From NCBI GenBank assembly GCA_964536375.1, contig CAZHXF010000008.1, positions 9,151 to 73,150 of the forward strand: 64,000 bases of DNA, in the 5' to 3' direction. Shown here piece after piece: positions 26,863 to 35,206 of the stretch. Position 1 is the stretch's first letter, and the number at the start of each line of letters is the position of its first letter. The notes beneath the pieces were generated by a model. The model saw nothing but the letters and a program-made list of their open reading frames with translations, was not told where the DNA came from and ran no database searches. Position numbers and translations under genes: made by a program. The stretch is from Desulfuromonas sp964536375 (GTDB taxonomy: Bacteria; Desulfobacterota; Desulfuromonadia; Desulfuromonadales; Desulfuromonadaceae).

Positions 26863-28233
26863 ATGGTAAACAGCAAAAGACGCTGGATATTGCGGCAAAT
26901 CGAACTGAAAAAACTCTCCACCCTTAGCTTACCATTGATACTTGCCCAACTGGCACAATCAAGCATGGGTTTCGTTGACACTGTAGTTGCAGGAAGGGTG
27001 AGCGCAAACGACTTAGCTGCTGTTGCCATCGGCTCCAGCGTGTGGTTTCCGCTATTCCTGCTACTGCTGGGAGTTCTCAACGCCCTGACCCCGACCATAT
27101 CCCAAGCCCATGGTGCCGGGCAGCACGATGTAATTCGCCAAGTTACGCCACAGGGCATATATCTGGGCGGTTTAGCGGGCTTAGTAATAATGCTGGTGCT
27201 GCAACATTCCAGCGTCATCCTGCCATGGTTCCACACTGCCCCAGAATTAATCCCATTGATAGAGGGCTATCTCCATGGTGTATCCTGGGGTTTCCCTGCT
27301 ATTGGCATATGCTTCGCCCTGCGCTATTGCAGTGAAGGCTTATCCCTGACCCGACCAAGCATGATAGTAAGTTTTTTAGGGCTGGCGGTTAACATCGGGG
27401 CCAACTATGTACTGGTGTTCGGCAAACTGGGTTTCCCAGCCATGGGCGGCGTCGGTTGTGGTCCGGCCAGCGCAATCACCATGTGGGTCATGTTCTTTGG
27501 CATGCTAGTGGTTTTCTGGCGGGGCAACATATACCGCAACTTAAAGATGTTGCAATTTAATGCCCCGTGGTGCTGGAACACTCAGAAACAACTACTAAAA
27601 CTCGGGCTACCCATTGGCGGCGGACTGTTCATTGAATGCAGCATCTTTGCCATAATCGCCCTATTACTGGCGCGATTTGGTGCCCAAAGCGTGGCTGCCC
27701 ATCAAATTGCCCTGAATTTCACCTCGATGATATTTATGATCCCCTTGAGCATTGCCACAGCTCTTTCAGTGCGCGTGGGCTACACCATCGGGCAGCAACG
27801 CAAGCAACAACTACTGCGCACTATTCGCTGTGGCATAGCTGGTGCAATCGCACTGGCAGTGATCAGTGCGGCAGCAATTGCATTACTACCACTACAATGT
27901 GTATCGATTTACACCACCGACCCACAACTGAGCCACGCAGCGGCAACACTGCTTTTCCTTGCCGCCATCTACCAGATTCCAGATGCCATTCAGGTCAACT
28001 GTGCCGGTGCCTTACGCGGTTGCAAAGACACCAGAGTCCCGATGTTTATCCAGACTGTTGCCTACTGGGGCATAGGACTGCCTGTCGGTTGCTATCTGGG
28101 CTTGTACCTACAATGGGGAGCGCGTGGCTTCTGGGTGGGCTTGATATGTGGGCTAACCAGTGCCGCCATCATGCTGGTGCTACGCTTGCGCTATATACTG
28201 AGCAGGCTCAATTTCCAGCGCCAGCTTAATTAG
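26863..28233 (+). CDS. MATE-family multidrug/sodium antiporter (NorM-like)
   Basis: 456 aa with about 12 membrane segments arranged as two homologous halves. N-terminal LPLILAQLAQSSMGFVDTVVAGRV and the later VAAHQIALNFTSMIFMIPLSIATALSVRVGYTIGQ are typical of the NorM branch. MATE proteins expel cationic drugs or metabolites in exchange for Na+ or H+. AAAAGG lies 6 nt before the ATG. It stands alone on the plus strand. The 250 bases to speD hold only leader hairpins. Confidence 0.9.
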   Translation: MVNSKRRWILRQIELKKLSTLSLPLILAQLAQSSMGFVDTVVAGRVSANDLAAVAIGSSVWFPLFLLLLGVLNALTPTISQAHGAGQHDVIRQVTPQGIYLGGLAGLVIMLVLQHSSVILPWFHTAPELIPLIEGYLHGVSWGFPAIGICFALRYCSEGLSLTRPSMIVSFLGLAVNIGANYVLVFGKLGFPAMGGVGCGPASAITMWVMFFGMLVVFWRGNIYRNLKMLQFNAPWCWNTQKQLLKLGLPIGGGLFIECSIFAIIALLLARFGAQSVAAHQIALNFTSMIFMIPLSIATALSVRVGYTIGQQRKQQLLRTIRCGIAGAIALAVISAAAIALLPLQCVSIYTTDPQLSHAAATLLFLAAIYQIPDAIQVNCAGALRGCKDTRVPMFIQTVAYWGIGLPVGCYLGLYLQWGARGFWVGLICGLTSAAIMLVLRLRYILSRLNFQRQLN

Positions 28234-28445
28234 GAAAAAATATAACCAAGGGCAACTTAGTGGCAGCTTATTTCTCTTGTCCTCTACATAAGTTTGTGCT
28301 CTTATTGTCCGGTTTGGCGTGACCAAACATCTACTGGGCAATAATGTTTTGCTTGAAGCAGATAGAACAAGACAAACAGCAGCGCTGCTTGTTCAAAATC
28401 GCCACCAACCATGGTGTCCATTTTGGGTTTCCGCCCTGGGAACCC

Positions 28446-28470
28446 GCAGGTTATCAATTGATTAACCTGC
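28446..28470 (+). promoter_or_regulatory. Leader hairpin next to the speD ribosome-binding site
   Basis: Arms GCAGGTTA (28446-28453) and TAACCTGC (28463-28470) with a 9-nt loop. The stem ends 2 nt before AAGGAG (28473-28478). A second stem, GTTTGG/CCAAAC, lies at 28312-28328. They could modulate translation of speD, but no polyamine-response evidence can be seen. Confidence 0.4.
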
Positions 28471-28487
28471 TGAAGGAGTTTTCAGCC

Positions 28488-29279
28488 ATGTGTGCAAAAA
28501 AAGCAACTCGCACCAAGCGAGCACCAAAAATCAAACTGCGCGGATTCAACAATCTAACCAAAACCCTATCCTTTAACATCTATGATGTGTGCTACGCCAG
28601 AGAACCTCAGGCACGCAAAGAATACCTCGAATATATTGATGAAGAATATAACGCTGAGCGGCTGGAAACCATCCTTGCCGAGGTAGCGGATATTATCGGT
28701 GCCACTGTTCTCAACGTAGCCAGTCAAGACTATGATCCGATGGGTGCCAGTGTAACGGTTTTAATTGCTGAAGAACCGATTGAACCAAAACACGACCAGA
28801 TACTTGCTCATCTGGATAAAAGTCATCTGTGTATCCACACCTACCCAGAAACTGACAGCAAACTGGGAATATCCACCTTTCGTGTTGATATTGACGTGTC
28901 CACCTGTGGCAAAATCAGCCCACTGAAAGCGCTTAATCACCTCATCGACTCATTTGAATCAGATATCGTACTGATGGATTATAGGGTGCGCGGTTTTACC
29001 CGTGACGTTTATGGGCAAAAGCACTACATCGATCACCGTATCCACTCGATACAACAGTTTATCGACAAGAAAAAACGCGAACTGTATAACTGTATTGACA
29101 TCAATATCTATCAGGAAAATCTATTTCACACTAAAATGATACTCAAAGATATTGACATCAAACAGTATCTGTTTGGTGCTGCCATGCAAACATTTTCCGA
29201 TCAAGAGAAAGAGCGCGTCTCGAAACTTCTGCATCAGGAAATGACAGAAATCTTTTATTCAAAAAATATTTTCCACTAA
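28488..29279 (+). CDS. speD: S-adenosylmethionine decarboxylase proenzyme (E. coli type)
   Basis: 263 aa from the ATG at 28488 (AAGGAG upstream). The open frame reaches back 48 codons to 28344 without family support. Self-cleavage between Lys111 and Ser112 (LDKSHLCIHTYPE) would give the pyruvoyl enzyme; the position matches E. coli SpeD (264 aa). Other signatures are GFNNLTKTLSF, STCGKISPLKALN and DYRVRGFTRD. It makes decarboxylated S-adenosylmethionine for spermidine synthesis; no speE is in the window. A strong terminator follows. Confidence 0.96.
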   Translation: MCAKKATRTKRAPKIKLRGFNNLTKTLSFNIYDVCYAREPQARKEYLEYIDEEYNAERLETILAEVADIIGATVLNVASQDYDPMGASVTVLIAEEPIEPKHDQILAHLDKSHLCIHTYPETDSKLGISTFRVDIDVSTCGKISPLKALNHLIDSFESDIVLMDYRVRGFTRDVYGQKHYIDHRIHSIQQFIDKKKRELYNCIDINIYQENLFHTKMILKDIDIKQYLFGAAMQTFSDQEKERVSKLLHQEMTEIFYSKNIFH

Positions 29280-29306
29280 TTTCGGCACCTATTGCTACGC
29301 AAAAAG

Positions 29307-29343
29307 ACACCAGCCCGGCACATTAAATGTGCCGGGCTGGTGT
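29307..29343. terminator. Bidirectional terminator between speD and rubredoxin genes
   Basis: A perfect 17-bp stem, arms ACACCAGCCCGGCACAT and complement, with a 3-nt loop. T-rich sequence follows on plus (TTTATTTA) and five T on minus. It serves two convergent genes. Confidence 0.92.
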
Positions 29344-29371
29344 TTATTTAACGACGTTTTAGCTAAATCTC

Positions 29372-29533
29372 TTAATCTTCAGGGGCAAAGTTATCCTTGG
29401 ATGCGCCACATACCGGGCAGCGCCAATCATCGGGGATATCCGCAAAAGCAGTCCCCGCAGCGATACCACCATCTGGATCTCCAACAGCCGGATCATACAT
29501 ATAACCACAAGGACCACAGACCAAGTTTTTCAT
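29372..29533 (-). CDS. Rubredoxin
   Basis: 53 aa from the ATG at 29533, chosen for its AAAGGAG; the open frame extends 20 codons further. It has the two iron-binding knuckles CGPCG (6-10) and CPVCG (39-43) and the conserved YDPAVGDPDGGI and WRCP residues. This one-electron carrier of anaerobes often feeds oxygen- or peroxide-detoxifying proteins. It lies 75 bp downstream of a ferritin gene on the same strand, so a joint iron/oxidative-stress unit is likely. Confidence 0.96.
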   Translation of the reverse strand: MKNLVCGPCGYMYDPAVGDPDGGIAAGTAFADIPDDWRCPVCGASKDNFAPED

Positions 29534-29608
29534 TTTAGTTCTCCTTTTAAAGTTAATTAACCACGATATATCCGTGCGCCAGCTTGCCAGCACACAATAT
29601 TTAACAAA

Positions 29609-30115
29609 TTAAACCGCAGTAACTGGTGCCGGGCGCAACCCAAGTTCTCGATTAAGCATGAATATACCGTTGCCTGAGCTTTCCACCAGCTTCACCTTAT
29701 CAATAATACTGTTCAGCGTTGATTCCTCTTCAACCTGCTCATTGACAAACCATTGCAAAAACGAATTGGTACCATGATCGCGTTCCTCTAATGCAAGATC
29801 TACCAGCGCATAAATGCGTTTAGTGACTTCACGCTCATGAACCAGGCTCGCTTCAAAAACTTCCAGTGGCGTACCAAAATCACTTGCCGGTTTTGGACAG
29901 CAATCCAATTCTACTTTGTGCGCCTGATCCAGCAGATAATTATACATCTTCATAGCGTGAATCTGTTCTTCAAAATATTGGTTGTAAAACCAACTACCAA
30001 AACCATCCAGCCCCTTATAACTTGAATACGCACTCATAGACAGGTATAGGTTTGCCGAAAGAAATTCAAAATTCATCTGTTTATTGATGGCCTTCGCCAT
30101 GGCATCACTGATCAT
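29609..30115 (-). CDS. ftnA: Bacterial non-heme ferritin
   Basis: 168 aa four-helix-bundle ferritin. All E. coli FtnA ferroxidase-centre residues are present at matching positions: Glu17, Glu50, His53, Glu94 and Gln127. It oxidises and stores iron in a 24-mer. AGGAGATATCC precedes the ATG. It lies upstream of the rubredoxin gene. The upstream DNA is AT-rich without a clear Fur box. Confidence 0.95.
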   Translation of the reverse strand: MISDAMAKAINKQMNFEFLSANLYLSMSAYSSYKGLDGFGSWFYNQYFEEQIHAMKMYNYLLDQAHKVELDCCPKPASDFGTPLEVFEASLVHEREVTKRIYALVDLALEERDHGTNSFLQWFVNEQVEEESTLNSIIDKVKLVESSGNGIFMLNRELGLRPAPVTAV

Positions 30116-30427
30116 GGATATCTCCTATGCTATGCTGGGAACAATTGATAACCTAATTTGTCGTAATTTGTACAATATATGATCACAGCTTTTTTCTCAA
30201 ACAAAAAAGATGTTAAGCAAAACAATAAATCACTTATTGGTACAGTAGTCAACATCGTCGAGATTCAGCGCTTGGTAGAAAATCTGGTTTTGCCGTTTCA
30301 CCATTGACTCGGTCCGGTTTCCCCTTGACCCTGTTTCAGGAAACCTTATTGTCAACTAAGGCACAACAAATAGCGCCAGCAGTAGATCTGTCCATCCTGT
30401 TAATTAATGCACGTAACCATCGCCCGA
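30116..30427. other. Gene-poor boundary between ferritin and the choline cluster
   Basis: No supported gene. A 24-codon minus-strand open frame (about 30228-30302, VKRQNQIFYQALNLDDVDYC) and an open plus-strand stretch end abruptly here and could be mobile-element debris, but I cannot identify them. Nothing resembling a terminator for the choline operon was found. Confidence 0.4.
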
Positions 30428-31273
30428 TTATCTCTTAGCCATTCCCTGAGAAATGCGGTCGAGAACCATGGCAATGAGTACGATGCAAAGTCCAGCAACA
30501 GTGGCAAGACCGATATCAAGGGTGTTAAGCCCACGCACAACTGGTCCACCCAGTCCACCGGCACCGATGAGAGCGGCTATAACGACCATGGATAGGGACA
30601 TCATGATGGTCTGATTGAACCCAGCCATCACCGAGGGGAGGGCAAGGGGGACCTGGACCCGGCACAGCAACTGGAAAGGGGTTGCGCCGAAGGCGGTAGC
30701 AGCCTCGACCAGTTCAGGATGAACTGAACGTATACCAAGACTGGTTAGACGGATTAACGGCGGCAGCGCGAAGACGATGGTTGCCAGCACCCCAGAAACG
30801 TTACCGATGCTGAACAGCATAACCACTGGCACTAGGTAGACAAAGGGGGGGGTGGTCTGCATGACATCGAGCATAGGGCGTAAAAACATCTCGAAGCGAT
30901 CACTACGACCAGCCATGATTCCTAGTGGAATGCCGAGGATAGCGCAGAACATGACCGAGCACAGGACCATCGAGAGGGTCGTCATTGTTTCATCCCAAAG
31001 ACCGAGATATCCAACGGTGAGAAGAGTCGCCAAGGAGAAGATAGAGACCCGCTTACCGGCATAGCGCCAGGCCACCAGAACGAAAAAAAGCATGACAACA
31101 GAGGGAGGGAGGATGTTCAGCGCCCAATCTAACCCCTGCAGTATCTTTTCGATCGGCACCTTGACTACTTGGAAGAGTTCTCGATAGTTTTCGACAAGTA
31201 CCTCGACACCGTTTTGCACCCACTTGTCAAGGGGTATAAGTCGGTCTTTAAATTCAAAAATACGCATATGCAA
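30428..31273 (-). CDS. proW: Glycine betaine/choline ABC transporter permease (ProW family)
   Basis: 281 aa with six to seven membrane segments and the permease EAA loop EAATAFGATPFQLLCRVQVP (about 188-207). Family: inner-membrane subunit of ProU/ChoXWV-type importers for quaternary ammonium compounds. The likely start is a TTG at 31273 with GGAG 7 nt upstream; the ATG at 31267 is 13 nt away from that site. It lies 26 bp downstream of proV. An eight-G run (about 30845-30852) occurs within the coding region. Confidence 0.9.
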   Translation of the reverse strand: MHMRIFEFKDRLIPLDKWVQNGVEVLVENYRELFQVVKVPIEKILQGLDWALNILPPSVVMLFFVLVAWRYAGKRVSIFSLATLLTVGYLGLWDETMTTLSMVLCSVMFCAILGIPLGIMAGRSDRFEMFLRPMLDVMQTTPPFVYLVPVVMLFSIGNVSGVLATIVFALPPLIRLTSLGIRSVHPELVEAATAFGATPFQLLCRVQVPLALPSVMAGFNQTIMMSLSMVVIAALIGAGGLGGPVVRGLNTLDIGLATVAGLCIVLIAMVLDRISQGMAKR

Positions 31274-31299
31274 TTTTCAACTCCGTAGAGAGAATAGAT

Positions 31300-32502
31300 T
31301 TAGCTATTTTGACTTCGCTGCAAGGTGCGCAAGAAGTGGTTTTTGGAAACAGCTCCGAGATATCGGCCATCGGCATCGAGAACGGGCACTGGCCAGGGTT
31401 TAGAGGTAATTTCAGGGAGGATTTCCTGCATTGAATCCTTCGCTTGTACTGCTTGAGCTTCACCGAGAAGTGCCTGAGTGATATCCTTGTCATCCGCGGG
31501 GCTATCGATCAGTTCCCGCAGGGAGTCGGCAGAGACGATGCCAACAAACTTTTTGTCTACATCAAGAATGTAGCCATAGTCTCGATCCGCATTGGCCATG
31601 CGCTGTAATGCTGCGCGAGGGCCGCCCCCCGGATGACGAACAAGCGTAACCTGGGTGTTTCTAGCGATATCGCCAGCGGTGAGGATATTAGTGGGGTCGA
31701 CACCGCGAAAAAAAGCTTCAACGTAGCTATCGGCCGGATTCTGCAAGATATCCTCAGGGGTGCCGATCTGGACAACGCGCCCCCCTTCCATGATGGCGAT
31801 CCGGTCGCCTATCCGCATCGCCTCGTCGAGATCGTGGGAGATAAAGATGATGGTGCGCTTGTGCTTGGCCTGCAATTTCAACAGTTCGTCCTGCATCTCG
31901 CACCGGATCAGCGGATCAAGGGCAGAAAAGGCCTCGTCCATGAGTAACACGTCGGGGTCGACAGCCAGCCCCCTGGCCAAGCCCACGCGTTGCTGCATAC
32001 CGCCGGAGAGTTCATTAGGACTGCTCTTAGCATAAGTTTGCAACCCGACCTGCTCGAGGGCCGCCATCGCCCTCTCATTGCGGGTTTCCCGGTCTATACC
32101 GGCCATTTCCAGCCCAAAGGCGGCGTTTTCGAGCACGTTCATGTGGGGCATTAAGGCGAAAGATTGGAAGACCATGCTCATCTTCTTGCGCCTAACCTCT
32201 ACAAGTTCCGCATCACTCATGCTCGCAACATCCTGACCGTCGATGAAGACATGTCCGGAGGTTGGCTCGATCAGGCGGTTAAGCATGCGCACCATGGTAG
32301 ATTTTCCGGAACCTGAGAGCCCCATGATGACAAATATCTCGCCAGTCATGACCTCAAAACTGGCGTCCTGAACTGCGACGGTCATTCCGGTGCGCTTGTA
32401 GATAGCATCCTTATCAACACCCTCCGCAAGCATTTGCAACACTTTTTTAGGTTTATGGCCGAAAATCTTGTAGAGGTTTTCGACTTTTATCTTGATTGGC
32501 AT
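31300..32502 (-). CDS. proV: Glycine betaine/choline ABC transporter ATP-binding protein with CBS domains
   Basis: 400 aa, close to E. coli ProV throughout. It shows ENLYKIFG, Walker A GLSGSGKST (about 60-68), signature LSGGMQQRVGLARGLA, Walker B VLLMDEAFSALDP and the HDLDEA switch. Two C-terminal CBS domains follow (about 285-400), which in this family sense ionic strength or nucleotides. AGGAA precedes the ATG. It powers the ProW permease encoded next to it. Confidence 0.95.
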   Translation of the reverse strand: MPIKIKVENLYKIFGHKPKKVLQMLAEGVDKDAIYKRTGMTVAVQDASFEVMTGEIFVIMGLSGSGKSTMVRMLNRLIEPTSGHVFIDGQDVASMSDAELVEVRRKKMSMVFQSFALMPHMNVLENAAFGLEMAGIDRETRNERAMAALEQVGLQTYAKSSPNELSGGMQQRVGLARGLAVDPDVLLMDEAFSALDPLIRCEMQDELLKLQAKHKRTIIFISHDLDEAMRIGDRIAIMEGGRVVQIGTPEDILQNPADSYVEAFFRGVDPTNILTAGDIARNTQVTLVRHPGGGPRAALQRMANADRDYGYILDVDKKFVGIVSADSLRELIDSPADDKDITQALLGEAQAVQAKDSMQEILPEITSKPWPVPVLDADGRYLGAVSKNHFLRTLQRSQNS

Positions 32503-32598
32503 AAAAAATTCCTGGTTACAGTACGCTGATAATAGCTGTATCTCCGGGATTTAAACTCACAGTGAAGTAGGCTTATCTGGGTGGAGATGCAGCGCTGA

Positions 32599-33951
32599 TT
32601 AAAAGGTCATAACAGCATACACCTCAAAAAGAATGGAGTCGTCGTTGCCACCGGTGTATTCCTTAGCGGCAGTCCTGGGGGTGGCCCAGGCAAAAACACC
32701 GCTGACATACAGATGGTCGTTTATTGAGTAGTCAGCGTACAGGTTCACCTCGTCAGCAAACTTCTTTCCAGAGACCTCTGTCCCAAAAATATTTCCCTGA
32801 TCGAGGCGAAATTCGTAATACAGAGCCCCAATGGAAAGTTTATCAGTTGGGAGCAGGTTCAAGTGAACCATGTTAACTTTTTCGTTACTGTTAAACAAAA
32901 AATATTCCCCGGTAATCTCGCCCATGAAGTGGGTACCCCATCCCCGACTGAAACCGTAAAACATCGGATCAAAGGCTTCATATTGGTCATCGTTCGGATT
33001 CCTGTCACCGCTAAAAAAAGCATAACGGTAACTTAACGTTGGCGTCCAGGCACACTGGGAAAAAGTGTACCCAGCTTCGCCATACCAGCCTTTGGCGTCT
33101 ACATCGAGACGGTTGCCCTGGCTTTGCTGCGCGTATTCAAACGCCAAGAACAGCTCTTCCTGGTTGATATTGGCAAGAGGTGTACCCTGAGCCCGCACAC
33201 TGAAAACCTTCATACCCTTGCGATTTTCATAGAATCCACCGCCGTCGGAATCGGTAACATCCATCAAGCTCACTCCAGCGGTTCCCAGCTCATGAATGTA
33301 CTCGAAGTTGATTCCGTAAAGTTCGGTGTCGTCGTAATCACCATCGGCCTTGAGATAAAAGAGATCAGCACGGACCGGCTTGGTATTGAGACGTAGTATC
33401 GCCGTCTTATCGAATGAGCGGTGAGGGGCAAGCCAGTAAGCGCCATCCGCACCATCGAAAGCACCGTCCATGATCAGAAAACCGTCGCCTATGGCAAATT
33501 CCTGTTCACCGAAAGAGATATCTACGACATCTTCTCCTAGAGAAGAGAATACCTGCCCAGATTTCCAACCGATGTATCCCAATTCGGATTCTATTGCTTC
33601 CGGGCGGTCGTTGGAAAAATCTCCACCATCGCCGTCGCCTATAGTAGAAGTAGCAACGTAGCTCAGACCGCCGTAAAATGTGCCTGCCCTAGGGGTGGTG
33701 TAACTAGCATCAAGGATTGGTTTAAAGTAACCTTCCTGCCACTGAACCGATGTTTTACCATCGGAAAACCGCCCTGCTCCGAAATTGACATCGTTGTTAA
33801 AGAACAGTCCGGCACCGGCCTCAAGAGTGAGGTCAGCCTTGACTCCGTTCTGATCATAGAGAGAAATTGCAGACCTGGCCGGGCTGGGAAACAACAGACC
33901 GGCAGCGCCAATAGCGACGATTGCCAGCGAAAAAAACTTTGCTATCTTCAA
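32599..33951 (-). CDS. Outer-membrane beta-barrel protein in the choline cluster
   Basis: 450 aa. A signal peptide (about 1-28, ending near SPARS-A) is followed by many short amphipathic strands and a terminal phenylalanine (YAVMTF), as in outer-membrane barrels. The pattern recalls alginate-export/porin-type barrels (GSWGTHFMGE-like turns, DEVNLYADYSINDHLYVSGVF near the end), but the family call is tentative. The start is a TTG at 33951 with AGGAG 8 nt upstream. Lying between the ATPase and binding-protein genes, it probably admits choline or betaine to the periplasm; this is inferred from position only. Confidence 0.72.
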   Translation of the reverse strand: MKIAKFFSLAIVAIGAAGLLFPSPARSAISLYDQNGVKADLTLEAGAGLFFNNDVNFGAGRFSDGKTSVQWQEGYFKPILDASYTTPRAGTFYGGLSYVATSTIGDGDGGDFSNDRPEAIESELGYIGWKSGQVFSSLGEDVVDISFGEQEFAIGDGFLIMDGAFDGADGAYWLAPHRSFDKTAILRLNTKPVRADLFYLKADGDYDDTELYGINFEYIHELGTAGVSLMDVTDSDGGGFYENRKGMKVFSVRAQGTPLANINQEELFLAFEYAQQSQGNRLDVDAKGWYGEAGYTFSQCAWTPTLSYRYAFFSGDRNPNDDQYEAFDPMFYGFSRGWGTHFMGEITGEYFLFNSNEKVNMVHLNLLPTDKLSIGALYYEFRLDQGNIFGTEVSGKKFADEVNLYADYSINDHLYVSGVFAWATPRTAAKEYTGGNDDSILFEVYAVMTF

Positions 33952-33991
33952 TTATATTACTCCTAAATGTGGTTTTCTCGGGCGTTCGACT

Positions 33992-34005
33992 GTGAGTCGA
34001 CTCAC
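33992..34005. promoter_or_regulatory. Perfect 14-bp palindrome upstream of the barrel gene
   Basis: GTGAGTCGACTCAC reads the same on both strands. It overlaps a small hairpin (TCGACT-GTG-AGTCGA, 33986-34000). It lies in the 90-bp spacer between the binding-protein and barrel genes. It may be an operator or an RNA stem; there is no U-tract. Confidence 0.4.
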
Positions 34006-34041
34006 CATTTAACAAAGTACTGAATCCGTGAGTACCGCGGT

Positions 34042-34995
34042 TTAAATACTCGGCAAGGAAGATTCAAAGACCGGCAGTGCAGGTTTGCCGTCAACGGTTG
34101 TAACTCCTTCGAGCCAGCCCCGGTAGATTTCTGGATGCTGCTTGAGCCAGATCAGCCCGGCTTCGCCGTGCTTCAGTCTGCGATTGTCCTGAAGCATTTG
34201 GGCAATCTCGTTCATCATGGTAATTGGAAAAGTGAAATTCTTCAGAAACCGGGCGACATTCGGTTGTTCCTCGGCAAAACCCTTGCGGAGGTTAGTGAAA
34301 ACCGTGGCTGTTCCGTTGTTTTCACCGAAGGTTTCAGCGGTGCTGCCGGTGAGATACTTCATATCGATGATCTGGTTCATGTAATGAGGAGACCAGCCGA
34401 GAAAAACAATCCATTTTTCCCGCTGAACAAAACTCTTGATCTCAGAGAGCATGATCGGTTCACTGGTAGCGATCAGCTTGAAATCACCAAGACCGAACAT
34501 GTTTTTATCAATCATGGTGCGAATGATCTTGTTGCCGTCATTGCCGGACTCAAGACCATAGATCTTATTGTCGAGTCGGTCGGCATACTTGGCAATGTCG
34601 GAAAAATCTTTAAGCCCGCCGTCGACAACATAGGCAGGAACCGCCAGGGTGTATTTCGCCCCAGGCATATTGGCTAAGTATTGGACCACCGTTCCTTTTT
34701 CAAAAAACTTATTAGCGATACTCTCCATAGAGGGCATCCAGTTACCGAGAAAGATATCAGCATCCCCCATGTCCATAGCCTTGTAGGCGATGGGCACAGA
34801 AAGAGTGTTTTGCGAGGCATCGTAGCCGAGGCTGTTGAGAATGCTCACTCCCAGTGCGGTCTTAACCGTTACACCAGTCCAGCTGACACTGGCAAAACGT
34901 ATCTGGTTTGAAGCTAAAGCGTTCCCGGCGAATATCAAGGTCACTACGATTAAGATGCATGCAATCAAAAGTCTCCGTTTAAGAGGATAGAACAT
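34042..34995 (-). CDS. Periplasmic choline/glycine betaine-binding protein (ChoX/ProX-like)
   Basis: 317 aa with a signal peptide (about 1-28, cleaved near ALAS-N). Conserved stretches match choline-binding ChoX-type proteins: FASVSWTGVTVKTALG, DADIFLGNWMPSM, GAKYTLAVPAYV, YGLESGNDGNKI and WIVFLGWSPHYMN. The tryptophans in these stretches form the aromatic box for the trimethylammonium head in this family. Choline is preferred over betaine as substrate because betA and betB lie next to it; this is inference. AGGAG precedes the ATG. A 137-bp inverted repeat separates it from betB. Confidence 0.88.
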   Translation of the reverse strand: MFYPLKRRLLIACILIVVTLIFAGNALASNQIRFASVSWTGVTVKTALGVSILNSLGYDASQNTLSVPIAYKAMDMGDADIFLGNWMPSMESIANKFFEKGTVVQYLANMPGAKYTLAVPAYVVDGGLKDFSDIAKYADRLDNKIYGLESGNDGNKIIRTMIDKNMFGLGDFKLIATSEPIMLSEIKSFVQREKWIVFLGWSPHYMNQIIDMKYLTGSTAETFGENNGTATVFTNLRKGFAEEQPNVARFLKNFTFPITMMNEIAQMLQDNRRLKHGEAGLIWLKQHPEIYRGWLEGVTTVDGKPALPVFESSLPSI

Positions 34996-35022
34996 GGACT
35001 TCTCCTTTTTAGATGATTATTG

Positions 35023-35159
35023 GTAATTATTCAGCACCTCTTCAGGTTGGTACGCATTCCCCCATAACAAGGGTGTTTGTCGCCATGGACGGCGACAACA
35101 AACCCCATGGATGGGTCCCTTGTTGTGGGGATTGAGCACCTATCATGCTGAATAGTTAC
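35023..35159. repeat. 137-bp nested inverted repeat between betB and the binding-protein gene
   Basis: The outer arms GTAATTATTCAGCA (35023-35036) and TGCTGAATAGTTAC (35146-35159) pair with one mismatch. Inner arms CCCCATAACAAGGG (35060-35073) and CCCTTGTTGTGGGG (35117-35130) pair with one G-T. The innermost arms TGTTTGTCGCC (35074-35084) and GGCGACAACA (35091-35100) close a 6-nt loop. The 3' side also holds ACCC-CATGGA-TGGGT. It could be a small non-autonomous mobile element or an mRNA-processing structure in the operon. Confidence 0.65.
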
Positions 35160-35206
35160 GAGTATTGAATGGCCCTTAGCGTTAGTGAGCCGTATCGATT
35201 AGAATA

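Noticed and set aside
28344..28487. 48-codon N-terminal extension of speD
   Set aside because: E. coli-type SpeD aligns from the ATG at 28488 with Ser112 in the exact cleavage position; the extension crosses leader hairpins.
30228..30302. Short minus-strand frame (VKRQNQIFYQALN...) as a transposase piece
   Set aside because: Only 24 codons, and I cannot match it to a known transposase with any confidence.
30845..30852. Eight-G run in proW as a second phase-variable tract
   Set aside because: It is shorter and lies mid-gene; such runs occur by chance more easily than the 11-G run.
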